NCBI GenBank assembly: GCA_037953625.1
Contig: CM075654.1
Location: 23,863,501-23,927,500 of the forward strand
Direction of reading: 5' to 3'
DNA from: Crotalaria pallida
Taxonomy: Eukaryota > Streptophyta > Magnoliopsida > Fabales > Fabaceae
DNA: 64,000 nucleotides
Each line of letters starts with the position of its first letter. Positions within the stretch are counted from its first letter, which is position 1. The notes below the pieces were generated by a model. That model did no database searches. It had not been told where the DNA came from and was given only the letters and a program-made list of their open reading frames with translations. Below are positions 13,005 through 24,000 of the stretch, in pieces. The position numbers and the translations under genes are program-made.

Positions 13005-13320
13005 GGTATACATAAGTGTCTAAGTATACAGATGACATAGCAGAGTCATACTAAGTCTAGGTCAAGCTAATGTCTGAGTATCTAGACAAAGTCCCATTGT
13101 TTACTTGACCTAAGTCACCTTGAGTGACTAAAGCTTGGGATAAGTAGGTCCTAATTACTTAGGACTTTGGTTAACTAAGTCTTAATTACTTAAGACTAGG
13201 TTTAACTAAACTTTAACTGGCTTAATCGTGGACTAAGTCCACTAATCATGGATTAGATCTCACTAACCATGGGTTAAGTCTGGCTTAATTGACTAATCTC
13301 GGATTAAATTCGACTAATCA

Positions 13321-13610
13321 TGGATTAGGTCCAACTAATCGTGGATTAGTTGACTAATCAGGGGATTAGGGTTACTAATCGAGGATTAAGTCCAACTAAT
13401 CTTGGATTAGTTGACTAATCAGGATTAAGGTTACTAATCGGGGATTTAGTCTAACTAATCTTGGATTAGTTGACTAATCAGGGATTAAGGTTACTACTCA
13501 AGGATTAAGTCTAACTAATCTTGGATTAGTTGACTAATCAGGGATTAAGGTCGCTAATCTAGGATTAAGTCTAACTAATCTCTGATTAGTTGACTAATCA
13601 CGGTTGAGGG
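13321..13610. repeat. 60-bp minisatellite inside Tekay LTR, about 5 units
   Basis: Five units of almost exactly 60 bp combine TTGACTAATCA, GGATTAAGG and ACTAATC phrases, so each unit contains several short inverted GATTAG/CTAATC words. The 5' LTR of the same element ends before this region, so it cannot be compared. Confidence 0.9.
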
Positions 13611-14990
13611 AGACTTAATTTGGTCTAAGTGCTACTTAGTTGTCTAAAACTAGGTTTGATTAACACTTAGTTGGCTAACTCACTTTGGCTACTAAATTAA
13701 GTCCTTTACCGAGACTTAAGGTTCTAAAACCGTTTGGGATCAACACTTAAGCCTAGTTCATTCAAGGGGCTAAGCATTCAATTAACAACTTAATCCATTC
13801 GGTTTCTCATCAACACAAAGTATGTTCATAAAATTCAGCATAGACATTTCATTAACAACATAACACAAGTAATATAATCATCAATACAAAACATAATCAT
13901 AAAATTCAGCATTGCACATTCAACAATAACAAGTCATCATTCATCACAATTCGGCCTCCAAGCCCAAAATCAATCTAACTAGTGCCCTTGAGTCTCATGG
14001 TGACTCACCCTAATTCTAAGCTTTAAGACTTATTCTAGCAAAAGTGTAAGCTTATCTCACTTACCTCTTGAAGAAACTAAAATGACTTAGAACCTTTGGG
14101 CTTTTGTTTCTCCAAAACCGTGAGCAACACTCCCTCCTTAGACACTTGAAATTGGTTTCCAAGCTTCTAAAAACTCTAAGACTCCACTTGATCTACCAAG
14201 CTAAAAGATCCTAATGCCTTGATTTGGGTCTTGGCCGTGAGGTCTATTTATGTCTTGGTTGAAATTTCTTCAACACAACTTCAAGCAAGTGGCATATTCA
14301 TGATCTAGGCTTAGGATATGTGAAGATTTCTTGGTTTTAATGGAAGAAAATGTTTGGATGATGGTGGTGGTGAGGTTGGCCGTGAGCTTCTTGAAGGGAG
14401 AGGAAGAAGATGATGGTGAAGATGGCATGAAGAAAGGAAAGCAAAAATGATGCTCATCAACACATGGCCATTTTTATAAAAGCTTATGGTCAAAGGTTAA
14501 GTGATAAGGTGGCATAAGGGTGTGTTTTGGTGTGGACACCTCACACTTCATGCAAGGAAGGAGAATGTGATGTTGCCACCTATTACTTTGACCACATGCA
14601 TGAAATGTGAGCATGACAACTCACCTTCTTCATGCAACTCACAAATTTCACTCCACACACATACACCATACGGCCACACACTTCACACACAAGGCCCATC
14701 ACACAATAATGGCCCAACATCACTCACAAGGCCCATTAGGTTTAATCTAATCCACTTGACCCTTAAGCCATCCATTACTAAGCTAATCTAACTCATAACT
14801 AAACTATTAGACGTCTAAACCTTCTCTACTTAAAATCACACAAGTCTAAGCTTAATTAATTAGGGTTAAGCTAGCCCTAATCACGATTAGCTATCTAAAC
14901 AAGATTAAGCTCTAACACATCAAGCTAAGGCAAAGCATTAATATAGCAAAGCATAACATTATTCGGGAACTAAAAATCAGGGATGTTACA

Positions 14991-15003
14991 CTCTCCCCCA
15001 CTT
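14991..15003 (-). other. Polypurine tract of the Tekay element
   Basis: Minus strand AAGTGGGGGAGAG lies directly before the LTR start TGTAACATCCC. This is the usual plus-strand primer position for reverse transcription. Confidence 0.9.
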
Positions 15004-15031
15004 ACAGGAATTTCGTCCCCGAAATTCGGTT

Positions 15032-17707
15032 TTACAGGAACAACTCAGGATATTCTCTACGCATCATAGCTTCGGGTTCCCAAGTTGACTCTTGAACACC
15101 ATTGTGTTCCCAGACAACTCTAACCAAGGGTATCTCTTTTCCCCTAAGTTGTTTGATTCGGCGATCTGCTATACAACTCGGGCCAGCTTCTAGAGTTAGG
15201 TTTTCTCGCACAGACAGGTCATCGGGTCGGATATTCAGGATTGAGTTAGGGTCATGCACAAACTTTCGAAGTTGTGAAACATGAAAGACATTGTGAAGAC
15301 CAGACAAAGATGGTGGTAAGGCTATCTGGTACGCAACTGGGCCAATCTTCCTAAGGATTTGGTACGGACCGATGAACCTGGGTGAAAGTTTCTTGGTTCT
15401 TAACGCTCTGCCTACGCCTTTCATCGGGGATATCTTGATAAACACATGCTCTCCTTCTGCAAACTCAAGAGGTCTCCTTCTCTTATCCACATAACTCTTC
15501 TGCCTTCCCTGAGCGGTCCTCATCTTCTCTCGTACCATCTTAATCTTTTCAGTTATTTCTTGTACCAGTTCTGGACCGATTAAAGCATTCTCCCCCACTT
15601 GAAACCAACATAGTGGTGTCTGACACTTTCTACCATACAACGCTTCAAACGGTGCCATCCCAATACTCGCATGATAACTGTTGTTATAGGTAAATTCCAC
15701 CAATGGTAACACCTTATCCCAACTTCTTTGTTCCTCCAAGGCACACGCTCTTAACATATCTTCCAACGTCTGAATGGTTCGCTCTGTTTGTCCATCAATT
15801 TGAGGATGATAAGCAGATCCCATTTTTATCTTTGTTCCCAGGGCTTGATGCAGACTGTTCCAAAACCGAGATGTAAACCTTGGATCACGGTCAGACAGTA
15901 TACTGGAAGGTATACCATGCAGTCGTACCACCTCATCAACGTAGAGTTGAGCAAGCCTTTCCATTGAATAACGCATATTTATGGGAATAAAATGCGCAGA
16001 TTTAGTTAACCGATCTACCACAACCCATATGGCATCAAAATTCTGGTCCGTCTTTGGTAAACCCGACACAAAATCCATCGATATGCTGTCCCACTTCCAC
16101 TGAGGGACCTCCAAACATTGTAGCTCTCCTCCTGGCTTCTTATGCTCGGCCTTCATTTTCTGGCAAACCAGACATGATGCTACATACTCAGCCACATCTT
16201 TCTTTAATCCAGACCACCAGAATAACTTTTTCAAATCCTGATACATCTCAGTTGTTCCCGGATGCATACTCATCCGACTCTTGTGTGCTTCCTCCAATAT
16301 CATTCTTCTAAGTTCTGCGTCTTTTAGAACGCATATCCTCGTTTTGAAACGAAGAAGTCCATCCTTTCCCTCTTGAAAGTTCAGTTCTTTCCCTTCAGAT
16401 GCCAACCTTTTCTTTTCACTAAGCTCACCATCTTCTTGTTGTCGCTCGCGGATCAGAGTCATAAACTCATTCGTGATCTGTAGCATTCCTAACTTTAAGC
16501 TTGTTGGCTCGACTTCCATTACTAAACTCATATCCCAAAACTTCTCTAGTAACGCAGCCTCCTTGATCATCATGGCACTCGCATGCAATGCCTTTCTGCT
16601 TAGGGCATCGGCAACCTTATTTGCCTTTCCAGGATGATAGTGAAGTTCGAAGTCATAATCTTTGAGAAACTCCGTCCACCGTCGTTGTCTCATGTTCAGT
16701 TCTTTCTGGTCAAAGAGATAATTTAAGCTCTTATGGTCACTGAATACTCGGAACCCAGTGCCATAGAGATAGTGCCTCCAGATCTTAAGAGCGAAGACTA
16801 TTGCAGCTAACTCCAAGTCGTGCGTCGGATAATTCACCTCGTGCACTTTCAACTGCCTTGATGCGTATGCCACCACCTTACCTTCTTGCATCAACACACA
16901 TCCGAGGCCTTGCCCTGAAGCGTCGCAGTACACATCAAAACTCTTCTGCGGATCAGGTAGGATTAACACCGGTGAAGTGGTCAGCTTTTCCTTCAGCTTT
17001 TGGAAACTCTCTTCGCACTTCGAGTTCCAAACAAAAGGTTGATCCTTCTTGGTCAACTTAGTCAAAGGTAGGGAGATCTTTGAAAATCCTTCTATAAATC
17101 TTCGGTAGTACCCGGCAAGTCCTAAGAAACTCCGGACCTCCATCACCGTCTTAGGTTGTTCCCATCGAAGAACTGATTCAACCTTTGTTGGATCGACAGT
17201 TATTCCTTCTTTTGAGATCACGTGTCCCAAAAACTTAACCTCCTCAAGCCAAAACTCGCACTTCGAGAGTTTGGCGTACAACTGTTTCTCCTTTAAAACT
17301 TCCAACACAATCCTTAAGTGTTCTGCATGTTCCTTTGGACTCTTTGAGTAGATCAGAATATCATCTATAAAGACCACTACAAACGAGTCCAGGTACAGTC
17401 TGAAGACCCTATTCATGTAGTCCATAAAGACAGCAGGAGCATTCGTCAAACCGAACGGCATTACTACATACGCATAGTGCCCGTAACGAGACCGAAACGT
17501 CGTCTTGGGAATATCCTGTTCCCGAATCCTTATCTGATGGTACCCAGATCTTAGATCTATCTTCGAGAAAACAGAAGCTCCACGAACTTGATCCATAAGA
17601 TCGTCTATCCTTGGCAGAGGGTATTTATTCTTGATGGTCACCTTGTTCAACTGCCGATAGTCCACACACATACGCAGACTTTCGTCCTTCTTTCTCACAA
17701 AAAACAC
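15032..17707 (-). CDS. Tekay pol: RT, RNase H, integrase, chromodomain
   Basis: About 890 residues. RT begins at the very start (CVDYRQLNKVTIKNKYPLPR, then the catalytic FIDDILIYS near residue 115). RNase H follows (VYCDASGQGLGCVLMQ, SDHKSLNYLF), then integrase with an HHCC zinc segment (HKSRMSMHPGT..CLVCQ) and the D-D-E core (SMDFVSGLP, LSDRDPRFTS, QTERTIQTLEDML), a GLHNVFHVSQL segment, and a C-terminal chromodomain-like stretch (VRVVWEHNGVQESTWEPE). Together these enzymes copy the element RNA and insert the DNA. The reading frame is open throughout, but it is separated from gag-protease by a one-base deletion near 17714-17720, just before the RT region, so no full polyprotein can be made. 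The apparent start Met is only the first in-frame Met after the break. Confidence 0.95.
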   Translation of the reverse strand: MFFVRKKDESLRMCVDYRQLNKVTIKNKYPLPRIDDLMDQVRGASVFSKIDLRSGYHQIRIREQDIPKTTFRSRYGHYAYVVMPFGLTNAPAVFMDYMNRVFRLYLDSFVVVFIDDILIYSKSPKEHAEHLRIVLEVLKEKQLYAKLSKCEFWLEEVKFLGHVISKEGITVDPTKVESVLRWEQPKTVMEVRSFLGLAGYYRRFIEGFSKISLPLTKLTKKDQPFVWNSKCEESFQKLKEKLTTSPVLILPDPQKSFDVYCDASGQGLGCVLMQEGKVVAYASRQLKVHEVNYPTHDLELAAIVFALKIWRHYLYGTGFRVFSDHKSLNYLFDQKELNMRQRRWTEFLKDYDFELHYHPGKANKVADALSRKALHASAMMIKEAALLEKFWDMSLVMEVEPTSLKLGMLQITNEFMTLIRERQQEDGELSEKKRLASEGKELNFQEGKDGLLRFKTRICVLKDAELRRMILEEAHKSRMSMHPGTTEMYQDLKKLFWWSGLKKDVAEYVASCLVCQKMKAEHKKPGGELQCLEVPQWKWDSISMDFVSGLPKTDQNFDAIWVVVDRLTKSAHFIPINMRYSMERLAQLYVDEVVRLHGIPSSILSDRDPRFTSRFWNSLHQALGTKIKMGSAYHPQIDGQTERTIQTLEDMLRACALEEQRSWDKVLPLVEFTYNNSYHASIGMAPFEALYGRKCQTPLCWFQVGENALIGPELVQEITEKIKMVREKMRTAQGRQKSYVDKRRRPLEFAEGEHVFIKISPMKGVGRALRTKKLSPRFIGPYQILRKIGPVAYQIALPPSLSGLHNVFHVSQLRKFVHDPNSILNIRPDDLSVRENLTLEAGPSCIADRRIKQLRGKEIPLVRVVWEHNGVQESTWEPEAMMRREYPELFL

Positions 17708-19353
17708 CGGCGCACCCAGGGAGACACACTTGGTCTGATCAATTGTTTCTGTAGCAACTCTTCTACTTGTTTCTTCAACTCAGCCATCTCCGGCGGCGCC
17801 ATCCTATATGGTGCTATAGAGATTGGGCCAGTTCCTGGGATTAGATCGATACCAAACTCGATTTCTCGATTCGGCGGCAACCCTGGTACATCATCCGTGA
17901 ACACCTCCAGAAACTCCTCTACCACTGGTATTCCTTTTATCTCTTTCTCCCCTTCTTCCCTCGTTACAGAGAACAAACACATGAAGCCTTTGGGTTCGGG
18001 GTTCGAGGGTTGAAGGTCTTTGTACAAGGCTATTCTCCTATCACAGTCGATGATCACTCGATTCCTCATCATCCAATCCATACCCAGAATGACATCTAAC
18101 TGTGACAAAGGTAAACAGACTAGGTCTACACTCGAGACGCGGCCTAGTGCCTCAACCAAACAGTTTAAACAGACTTTGGAAGTATGGACAGGGGAGTTAG
18201 TTGGGGTTTCTATTCTAAAGCAGTATGGTGAATCAGATAGGGGCAAGTTCAAATGATTCACACATTCATATGAAACGAAAGAATGACTAGCTCCAGAATC
18301 AAACAAAACTTTACAAGGTTGACTATTAAGAAGAAGGGTACCTTGCACGAGATCAGGGGCTTGATTGGCTTCAGCACCACTGAGAGTAAACACCTTCCCT
18401 CTAGCCATAGGTCTATTCACTGATCCCTTCGAGTCACCCTTCTCGGGTTCTCTGCAGTCCCTTGACCAATGACCCGGCTTACCACACTTAAAGCAACCAG
18501 AAAACGGCTTCCGACAAACCTCTCCGAAGTGATGTCGTTTGCACTTATCGCACAACGGAGCACTTCCATGATAACTTGCTACTTGTCCCGACGCCTTGCC
18601 TTTACCCTTGACCTTAAAGTGTGGCCTTTTTCCCTTAAAGTTTGAATCCTTGCGCCACTGTGACCCGAAACTCTGCTGATTCCTCTTACTTCGCAGGTAT
18701 AGCTCCTCAGCCCTCTCATCTTCATAAACCCGGCACATGTCGACCAGAGTTGAGAAATTCTGAATCTTCTGATAACTGAAAGTTGCTTTTAGATCCGGCC
18801 TTAGCCCATTCTCGAACTTGATGCACTTGCTTCGTTCGTTAGGGTGTTGCTGAAAGTAAGGAGAATACTTAAGCAATTCCTCGAACTTAGCCGTGTATTC
18901 ACCCACACTCATGTCGCCTTGCTGCAGTTGCAGAAACTCCACCTCCTTTTTCCGCCTCAGATCCTCGGGAAAGTACTTATCCTGAAACTTTTCTGTGAAC
19001 ACTTGCCATGTGACTTCCCGACCTTCGTGAGCCAAGAGTTTAACAGCGTGCTTCCACCAGTTTTCAGCTTCCCCAAACAACATGTACGTGGCATAGGTCA
19101 CCCGCTGAGCGTCCGTACATCCTAAGGTTTGGAAGATTTTGTCCAGTTCGTTTATCCATTTGTTAGCCTCATCGGGTTTGAAACCTCCCTCAAACCTAGG
19201 AGGGTTACAGTTTCGGAACTCAGACAGACTACGGAACTCAACTTGTCCCGCTTGGTTTGGGGGTGGTTGGTTAGCTTGTTGTTGCATGTTCTCGATCACC
19301 GTAGTGATCCTATCTAATACTTCAGCTAAGTTACGTTGATTCCTAGCTGCCAT
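17695..19353 (-). CDS. Tekay gag and aspartic protease
   Basis: About 550 residues, beginning MAARNQRNLAEVLDRI. The capsid domain contains the usual gag segment (PPRFEGGFKPDEANKWINEL, then QVFTEKFQDKYFPEDLRRKK). A CCHC zinc knuckle (CFKCGKPGHWSRDC) follows near residue 290, then the aspartic protease with LFDSGASHSFVS near residue 355 and the protease-RT linker. The frame ends just after the conserved SPW segment because one base is missing compared with the continuous frame expected in this clade; the next ORF (17707-15032) overlaps it and carries the rest of pol. In the cell, gag forms the virus-like particle and the protease matures the polyprotein. This copy is frameshifted and probably inactive on its own. 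Confidence 0.95.
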   Translation of the reverse strand: MAARNQRNLAEVLDRITTVIENMQQQANQPPPNQAGQVEFRSLSEFRNCNPPRFEGGFKPDEANKWINELDKIFQTLGCTDAQRVTYATYMLFGEAENWWKHAVKLLAHEGREVTWQVFTEKFQDKYFPEDLRRKKEVEFLQLQQGDMSVGEYTAKFEELLKYSPYFQQHPNERSKCIKFENGLRPDLKATFSYQKIQNFSTLVDMCRVYEDERAEELYLRSKRNQQSFGSQWRKDSNFKGKRPHFKVKGKGKASGQVASYHGSAPLCDKCKRHHFGEVCRKPFSGCFKCGKPGHWSRDCREPEKGDSKGSVNRPMARGKVFTLSGAEANQAPDLVQGTLLLNSQPCKVLFDSGASHSFVSYECVNHLNLPLSDSPYCFRIETPTNSPVHTSKVCLNCLVEALGRVSSVDLVCLPLSQLDVILGMDWMMRNRVIIDCDRRIALYKDLQPSNPEPKGFMCLFSVTREEGEKEIKGIPVVEEFLEVFTDDVPGLPPNREIEFGIDLIPGTGPISIAPYRMAPPEMAELKKQVEELLQKQLIRPSVSPWVRRCFL

Positions 19354-19479
19354 TGTGAACCTGCACTAAAGGCTAAGTATCACAATAGACCTAAGGGAAT
19401 GGAAGCCCTAGAACTATCTTAATCCTATAACTATCCTAGTCTTTATGGGACTAACTATGGACCAGGTGCAGGACCTTCA

Positions 19480-19491
19480 GCTCTGATACCA
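19480..19491 (-). other. Primer-binding site (initiator tRNA-Met)
   Basis: Minus strand TGGTATCAGAGC is complementary to the 3' end of plant initiator tRNA-Met. It lies 7 bp inside the 5' LTR edge at 19499. Confidence 0.9.
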
Positions 19492-19498
19492 CAAAAAG

Positions 19499-21018
19499 TG
19501 TCACGGGCTCATTTTCGAAAAGGTTTTCGATTTCGAATCATTTGGACTTGTATGGTTTTCCAAAATTAGGGTGGAAAAATTTTCTTTTTAAAACACTTGA
19601 TTGGTAAGTAAAATCAAAGAGTTGAAATCCGGAAAGTTATAAGTCATTGAAAAGCAGTCGAGGGTTTTTGAAACAATTATTATTTTTGAAATGAAACCAT
19701 TTTTCCCTCAATTGCAAGTTCTTTAAAAACTGATCAATACCGGATTCCAAAGTTCTTAAAAGCCAGCGGAATATTTAAATGCGTAAAGTGAACCTTAGTT
19801 GTAGATAAAAAGTCATAAAGGTCTGATACATTTTAGATACAAGTCCACTGAGAATAAAACACTCTGATAATACCTTACAAAAATATTATTTATAATATGT
19901 TTAACTCAAAAGAAAAAGGGATATCATCAGAGGATGTTGCTGGTCCACTGCAGCTACTCCATAGTCAGAGATCGCCGGTTTCGTCCAACCCCAAACACCA
20001 TCAGGGAGCGGACGAATCTCGATGCAAGGCAGGCATCTGGCCATCACCTAAAAGGGCAGGAGAGTAAGCCTAACACAGTCGCATTATCGAATAAGCCTAA
20101 GCCCTAACATTCACAAACAGATAATAGCAGCAATCACCAGTGCAATAATGCATATACATATGAGCACACACCAGTTTAGTTATTATCTTTCAAATAAGTG
20201 GCATGATGCATGTACATGTTTCTCCAACTCCGAGGCCTCTACGTTCACCGGGTCCAGATCTGAGGAACGGTGTGTTCAAGAACACGGCACGGCTTACGGC
20301 ACGTCTGCCAGCGTAAACGGCACGACTTACAGTGTTTCCACCAGCGTAAACGGCACGACTTACAGTGTTTCCACCAGCGTAAAAGGCACGACTTACAGTG
20401 TTTCCACCAATGTAAATGGCACGACTTACAATGTTTCCACCAGCGTAAACGGCACGACTTACAGTGTTTCCACCAGCATAAAAGGCACGACTTACAGTAT
20501 TTCTACCAGCGTAAAAGGCACGACTTACAGTGCGTCCACCAGCGTAAACGGCACGACTTATAGTGTTTCCACCAGCGTAAACGTCACGACTTACAGTGTT
20601 TCCACCAGCGTAAACGACACGACTTACGGTGAACCCTGTGCAGGCTTTCATAAAATATCAAGTTCAGTTACAGAAACAGTTCACAGGTTCACCTGCGTAG
20701 GAAAGGCACGCCTTACGGTGTTTCCACCTGCGTAGGTGTTCCTCAGATTGGGACTGGTCTGATAACCTAGCTCATGTCATGTATGATATCAATGCAACTC
20801 TTGCAACCCTAGGTTATCATGCACATGTTCAAGTTCCAGGTTTATAATTAGTCCCACTATGTCATAATCATTCGGCAATAGTTCATCATGGATGCATACC
20901 TATTTGTATCAGCTAATCATAAGCATTCACCAGGTATACATAAGTGTCTAAGTATACAGATGACATAGCAGAGTCATACTAAGTCTAGGTCAAGCTAATG
21001 TCTGAGTATCTAGACAAA
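19499..21018 (-). repeat. Tekay 5' LTR, truncated (about 1.5 kb of 3 kb)
   Basis: It matches the 3' LTR from its CA end (19499) through the 33-bp minisatellite (20310-20630) and up to a shared segment ending TATCTAGACAAAG near 21018, corresponding to about 13090 in the 3' LTR. The missing part is the start of the LTR, where the promoter would be, so this copy should have no transcription of its own. About 300 bp at 20631-20934 are absent from the other LTR. Confidence 0.9.
20310..20630. repeat. 33-bp minisatellite, second LTR copy
   Basis: About ten 33-bp units of the same type as 12695-13004. The order of unit variants differs between the two LTRs (for example an extra AAAGG-type unit here), which shows unit turnover after insertion. 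Confidence 0.95.
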
Positions 21019-24000
21019 GGACAGGTAAATGTGGTCTTATGTTGGTCCTCTGGTGCAATGCAAATTTGAAAATAACCAGAGAATCCATCTAAGAAGCAAT
21101 AATGAGATTCACCTGCCAGGCGCTCCAACATCTGATCAATGAAGGGGAGAGGGAAATGATCCTTGCGAGTCGCCTGGTTGAGCTTTCTGTAATCAATGCA
21201 GACTCTCCAACTGTTCTGCACTCTAGTGGGAATCAGCTCATCCTTCTCATTTTTGACAACTGTGACACCAGACTTCTTGGGGACAACTTGCACCGGGCTC
21301 ACCCAAGTGCTATCTGAAATTGGGTAGATGATACCCGCTTGGAGCAGCTTAGTGACCTCTTTCTTAACCACATCAAGAATCTGGGGGTTCAATCGTCTTT
21401 GGGGTTGTCTCACTGGTTTAGCCCCATCCTCCAACAAAATGCGGTGCATGCACATGGAGGGGCTAATTCCAGGAATATCCGCTAAAGTCCATCCAATTGC
21501 CCTCTTGTTCTTTCTTATCACATCCAGCAGTTTCTCCTCTTGATCAACAGAAAGTGAGGTAGAGATGATCACTGGGAGTTTTTGCTCATCCTCCAAGTAA
21601 GCATATTTGAGATGAGGAGGGAGGGGCTTCAGGTCCAATGAGGGTGCCTGCATAATAGATGGAACTAAAGGGATAGCAGAAATGGATTCTGTTGCCTGCA
21701 CCTGAACAAGTGAATCAGACTCATGCATAACAGATATGGGGTTAGGGTTAGCATAATCTGAATCTATAACATATGAATCATCAGATGCAGTGGCAGAGTC
21801 TAGAAACTGAGCTATTTCAGTGCATGCGGTGCACCATCCAGAGTTAGTGCATGATGGACAAGTAAATGAATCAGTGAAAGATGGCAATTCAAAATCATGA
21901 TGCAAAAAGTCAAGCATATGCTCATCTATCAAATCATCAAGCAAGTCCACATGGAAAACAGAGTGATCCTCAGGAAAATGTTTCACAGCATGGAAAATGT
22001 CAAATCGGATCACACTGCCATCAAACTCCATGGAAAGTGAACCTGAATGCACATCTATCTTGGTTCGGGCTGTTTTCAAAAATGGCCTCCCCAAAATAAT
22101 AGGAACAGCATTACGGGGAGAGTCATCTTCCATATCAAGTATGTAAAAATCAGCAGGGAAGATCAGCTCTTCAACCCGAACCAAGACATCCTCTATCAAA
22201 CCTGCGGGGTGGGCAGTACTTCTATTTGCCAATTGAATCACCACACCCGTAGGTTGAAGAGGTCCAAGAGAAAGAGACTTAAAAACAGACATAGGCATGA
22301 CATTTATGGATGCTCCAAAATCTAGCATAGCATTTTCAAACTTAACATTGCCTATGATGCAAGGTATAGAGAAAGTTCCAGGATCCTTACATTTTTCAGG
22401 AATGTGAGGGATAGGTTTACCTATGAGAGCGGAGACATTCCTTCCCATGCTTATCCTCTCATTGCCCTTGAGTCTTCTCTTATGAGTGCACAACTCTTTA
22501 AGGAACTTCGCATACCTTGGAATCTGTTTTATTGCATCAAGAAGGGGTATGTTGACTTCCACCTTCCTGAATGTGTCAAGAATGTCCTTGTCCACCTCTT
22601 CCACCCTTTTGTTTTGAGGCACTCTTGGTGGGAATGAAAGAGGAACAGGAGGAGGTTGTAGGACAACAGCAGGGCTTGTGGTTGAAGTTCAGGAGGGTTG
22701 AGTTGGATGATTCTCTTTGGTGCTAGCATGCTCACCTTCATCTACCACTTGGCTCTTCCCTTTAGAGGAAGCTAGAGCATCATTGTTGAGGTGAGGTTGT
22801 GGTGTGGGTGTGACAATCTGCTTTCCCGACCTCAGGTTGATGGCACTCACATTCTGATTTTGAGGGTTGATCACAGTTTGGGATGGCAACTTGTCAGAAT
22901 TTTGAGATTGCAAGTTGTTGAGAGAAGTTGTCATTTGACCCATCTGATTTGTCAAAGTCTGAATGGATGCCTCTTGTCTCTGAATGGATGCTCTAGTCTC
23001 TTGTTGAAATTGGAGGTTTTGCATGGTCATTTGCCTCACCAACTCCTCCAAGGTAGGTTGGTTGGATGGAGGGGCTGATGGTGCAGGATGAACCACTTGC
23101 TGCTGTTGTTGTTGCCTTTGCTGCTGGATTGGAGGAGGTACATATGGTGGTCTGCTCGGTCCAGCGGTGTTCCGAAATGGAACATTAGGAGGAGGTTGTT
23201 GTTGTTGATCAGACCACTTCAGATTGGGATGGTTCCTCCATCCAGGGTTGTATCTATTGGAAGAGAGGTCATGATTGTGTTGTTGTGGGCCTCTATTGTT
23301 GTATATGTTTGCTGCATAGGCCTCGGGTTGGTCACCACTTGTCATCGGCTGTTGCTACTGAATGGAAGGGCATGCATCTGTGAGGTGCTCAATGGATGTG
23401 CATATGCCACACACTCTAGCAGGAAGTATCATCTTTTTCTGATTGACAGCCAATTGTGTGACCAATGTTGTGAGAGAATCAATTTTCTGCTCAAGCTTCT
23501 CAACCTTGCCCGAGTCTGCACCAACATCATTTACATCCCTCACAACTATTGCATCACTGTTGCTTCTTGCATGGAATTGTTGACAGTTGGAAGCCATCTT
23601 CTCAATTTTGCTCCTGGCTTGTAAGGGTGTCATATCTCCCAATGTACCACCACTTGCAGCATCTACCATGTTTCTCTCCACGAAGTTGGGACCTTCATAG
23701 AAATATTGAATAAGCAGCTGCTCTGAGATCTGATGGTGGGGGCAGGAAGCACACAACCTCTTGAATCTCTCCCAATATTCATAGAGACTCTCTCCATGTT
23801 GTTGCCTGATACCAGAGATTTCCTTTCTGATTGCAGTGGTCCTATTTGCAGGGAAGAATTTTTCCAGAAATGCCCTCTTCAAGTCATCCCAGCTTGTGAT
23901 GGAACCAGGGGCCAAGTCAGATAACCAATCTTGTGCTAGACCCTCTAAGGAATGTGGAAATGCTCTGAGACAGACATGATCCTCTTGCACATCATGTGGT

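Larger units (their letters stand above)
11884..14990 (-). repeat. Tekay 3' LTR, complete (3107 bp)
   Basis: On the minus strand it starts TGTAACATCCC at 14990 and ends CCCGTGACA at 11884, giving TG..CA termini. It abuts the polypurine tract internally. It contains a 33-bp minisatellite (12695-13004) and a 60-bp minisatellite (13321-13610). Compared with the 5' LTR it lacks about 300 bp that in the other copy lie at about 20631-20934. Its ORFs are by-products of the repeats. Confidence 0.92.
11884..21018 (-). mobile_element. Ty3/gypsy Tekay (Del) chromovirus, 5' LTR truncated
   Basis: Read on the minus strand the order is truncated 5' LTR (21018-19499), initiator-Met tRNA primer site (19491-19480), gag-protease (19353-17695), RT-RNase H-integrase-chromodomain (17707-15032), polypurine tract (15003-14991) and complete 3' LTR (14990-11884). 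Long LTRs, domain order PR-RT-RH-INT and a C-terminal chromodomain-like segment place it in the Tekay/Del clade. The two LTRs differ at roughly 1-2% of the positions I compared by eye, so it is older than the two Copia elements in this window. The right end is fused to an Athila element and no target duplication remains. Confidence 0.9.

Noticed and set aside
12533..13015. Plus- and minus-strand ORFs encoding Ser/Thr/Val-rich or Trp/Cys-rich repeat proteins (also at 20148-20735)
   Set aside because: They arise because the LTR minisatellite unit is 33 bp, which keeps frames open on both strands. No start context, family or conservation supports a protein.
23340..23357. Programmed readthrough of the TAG between the Athila gag parts (TAG CAA)
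   Set aside because: The context only partly fits the known leaky UAG-CAR-YYA pattern, and a second stop follows further on; mutation of CAG is simpler.
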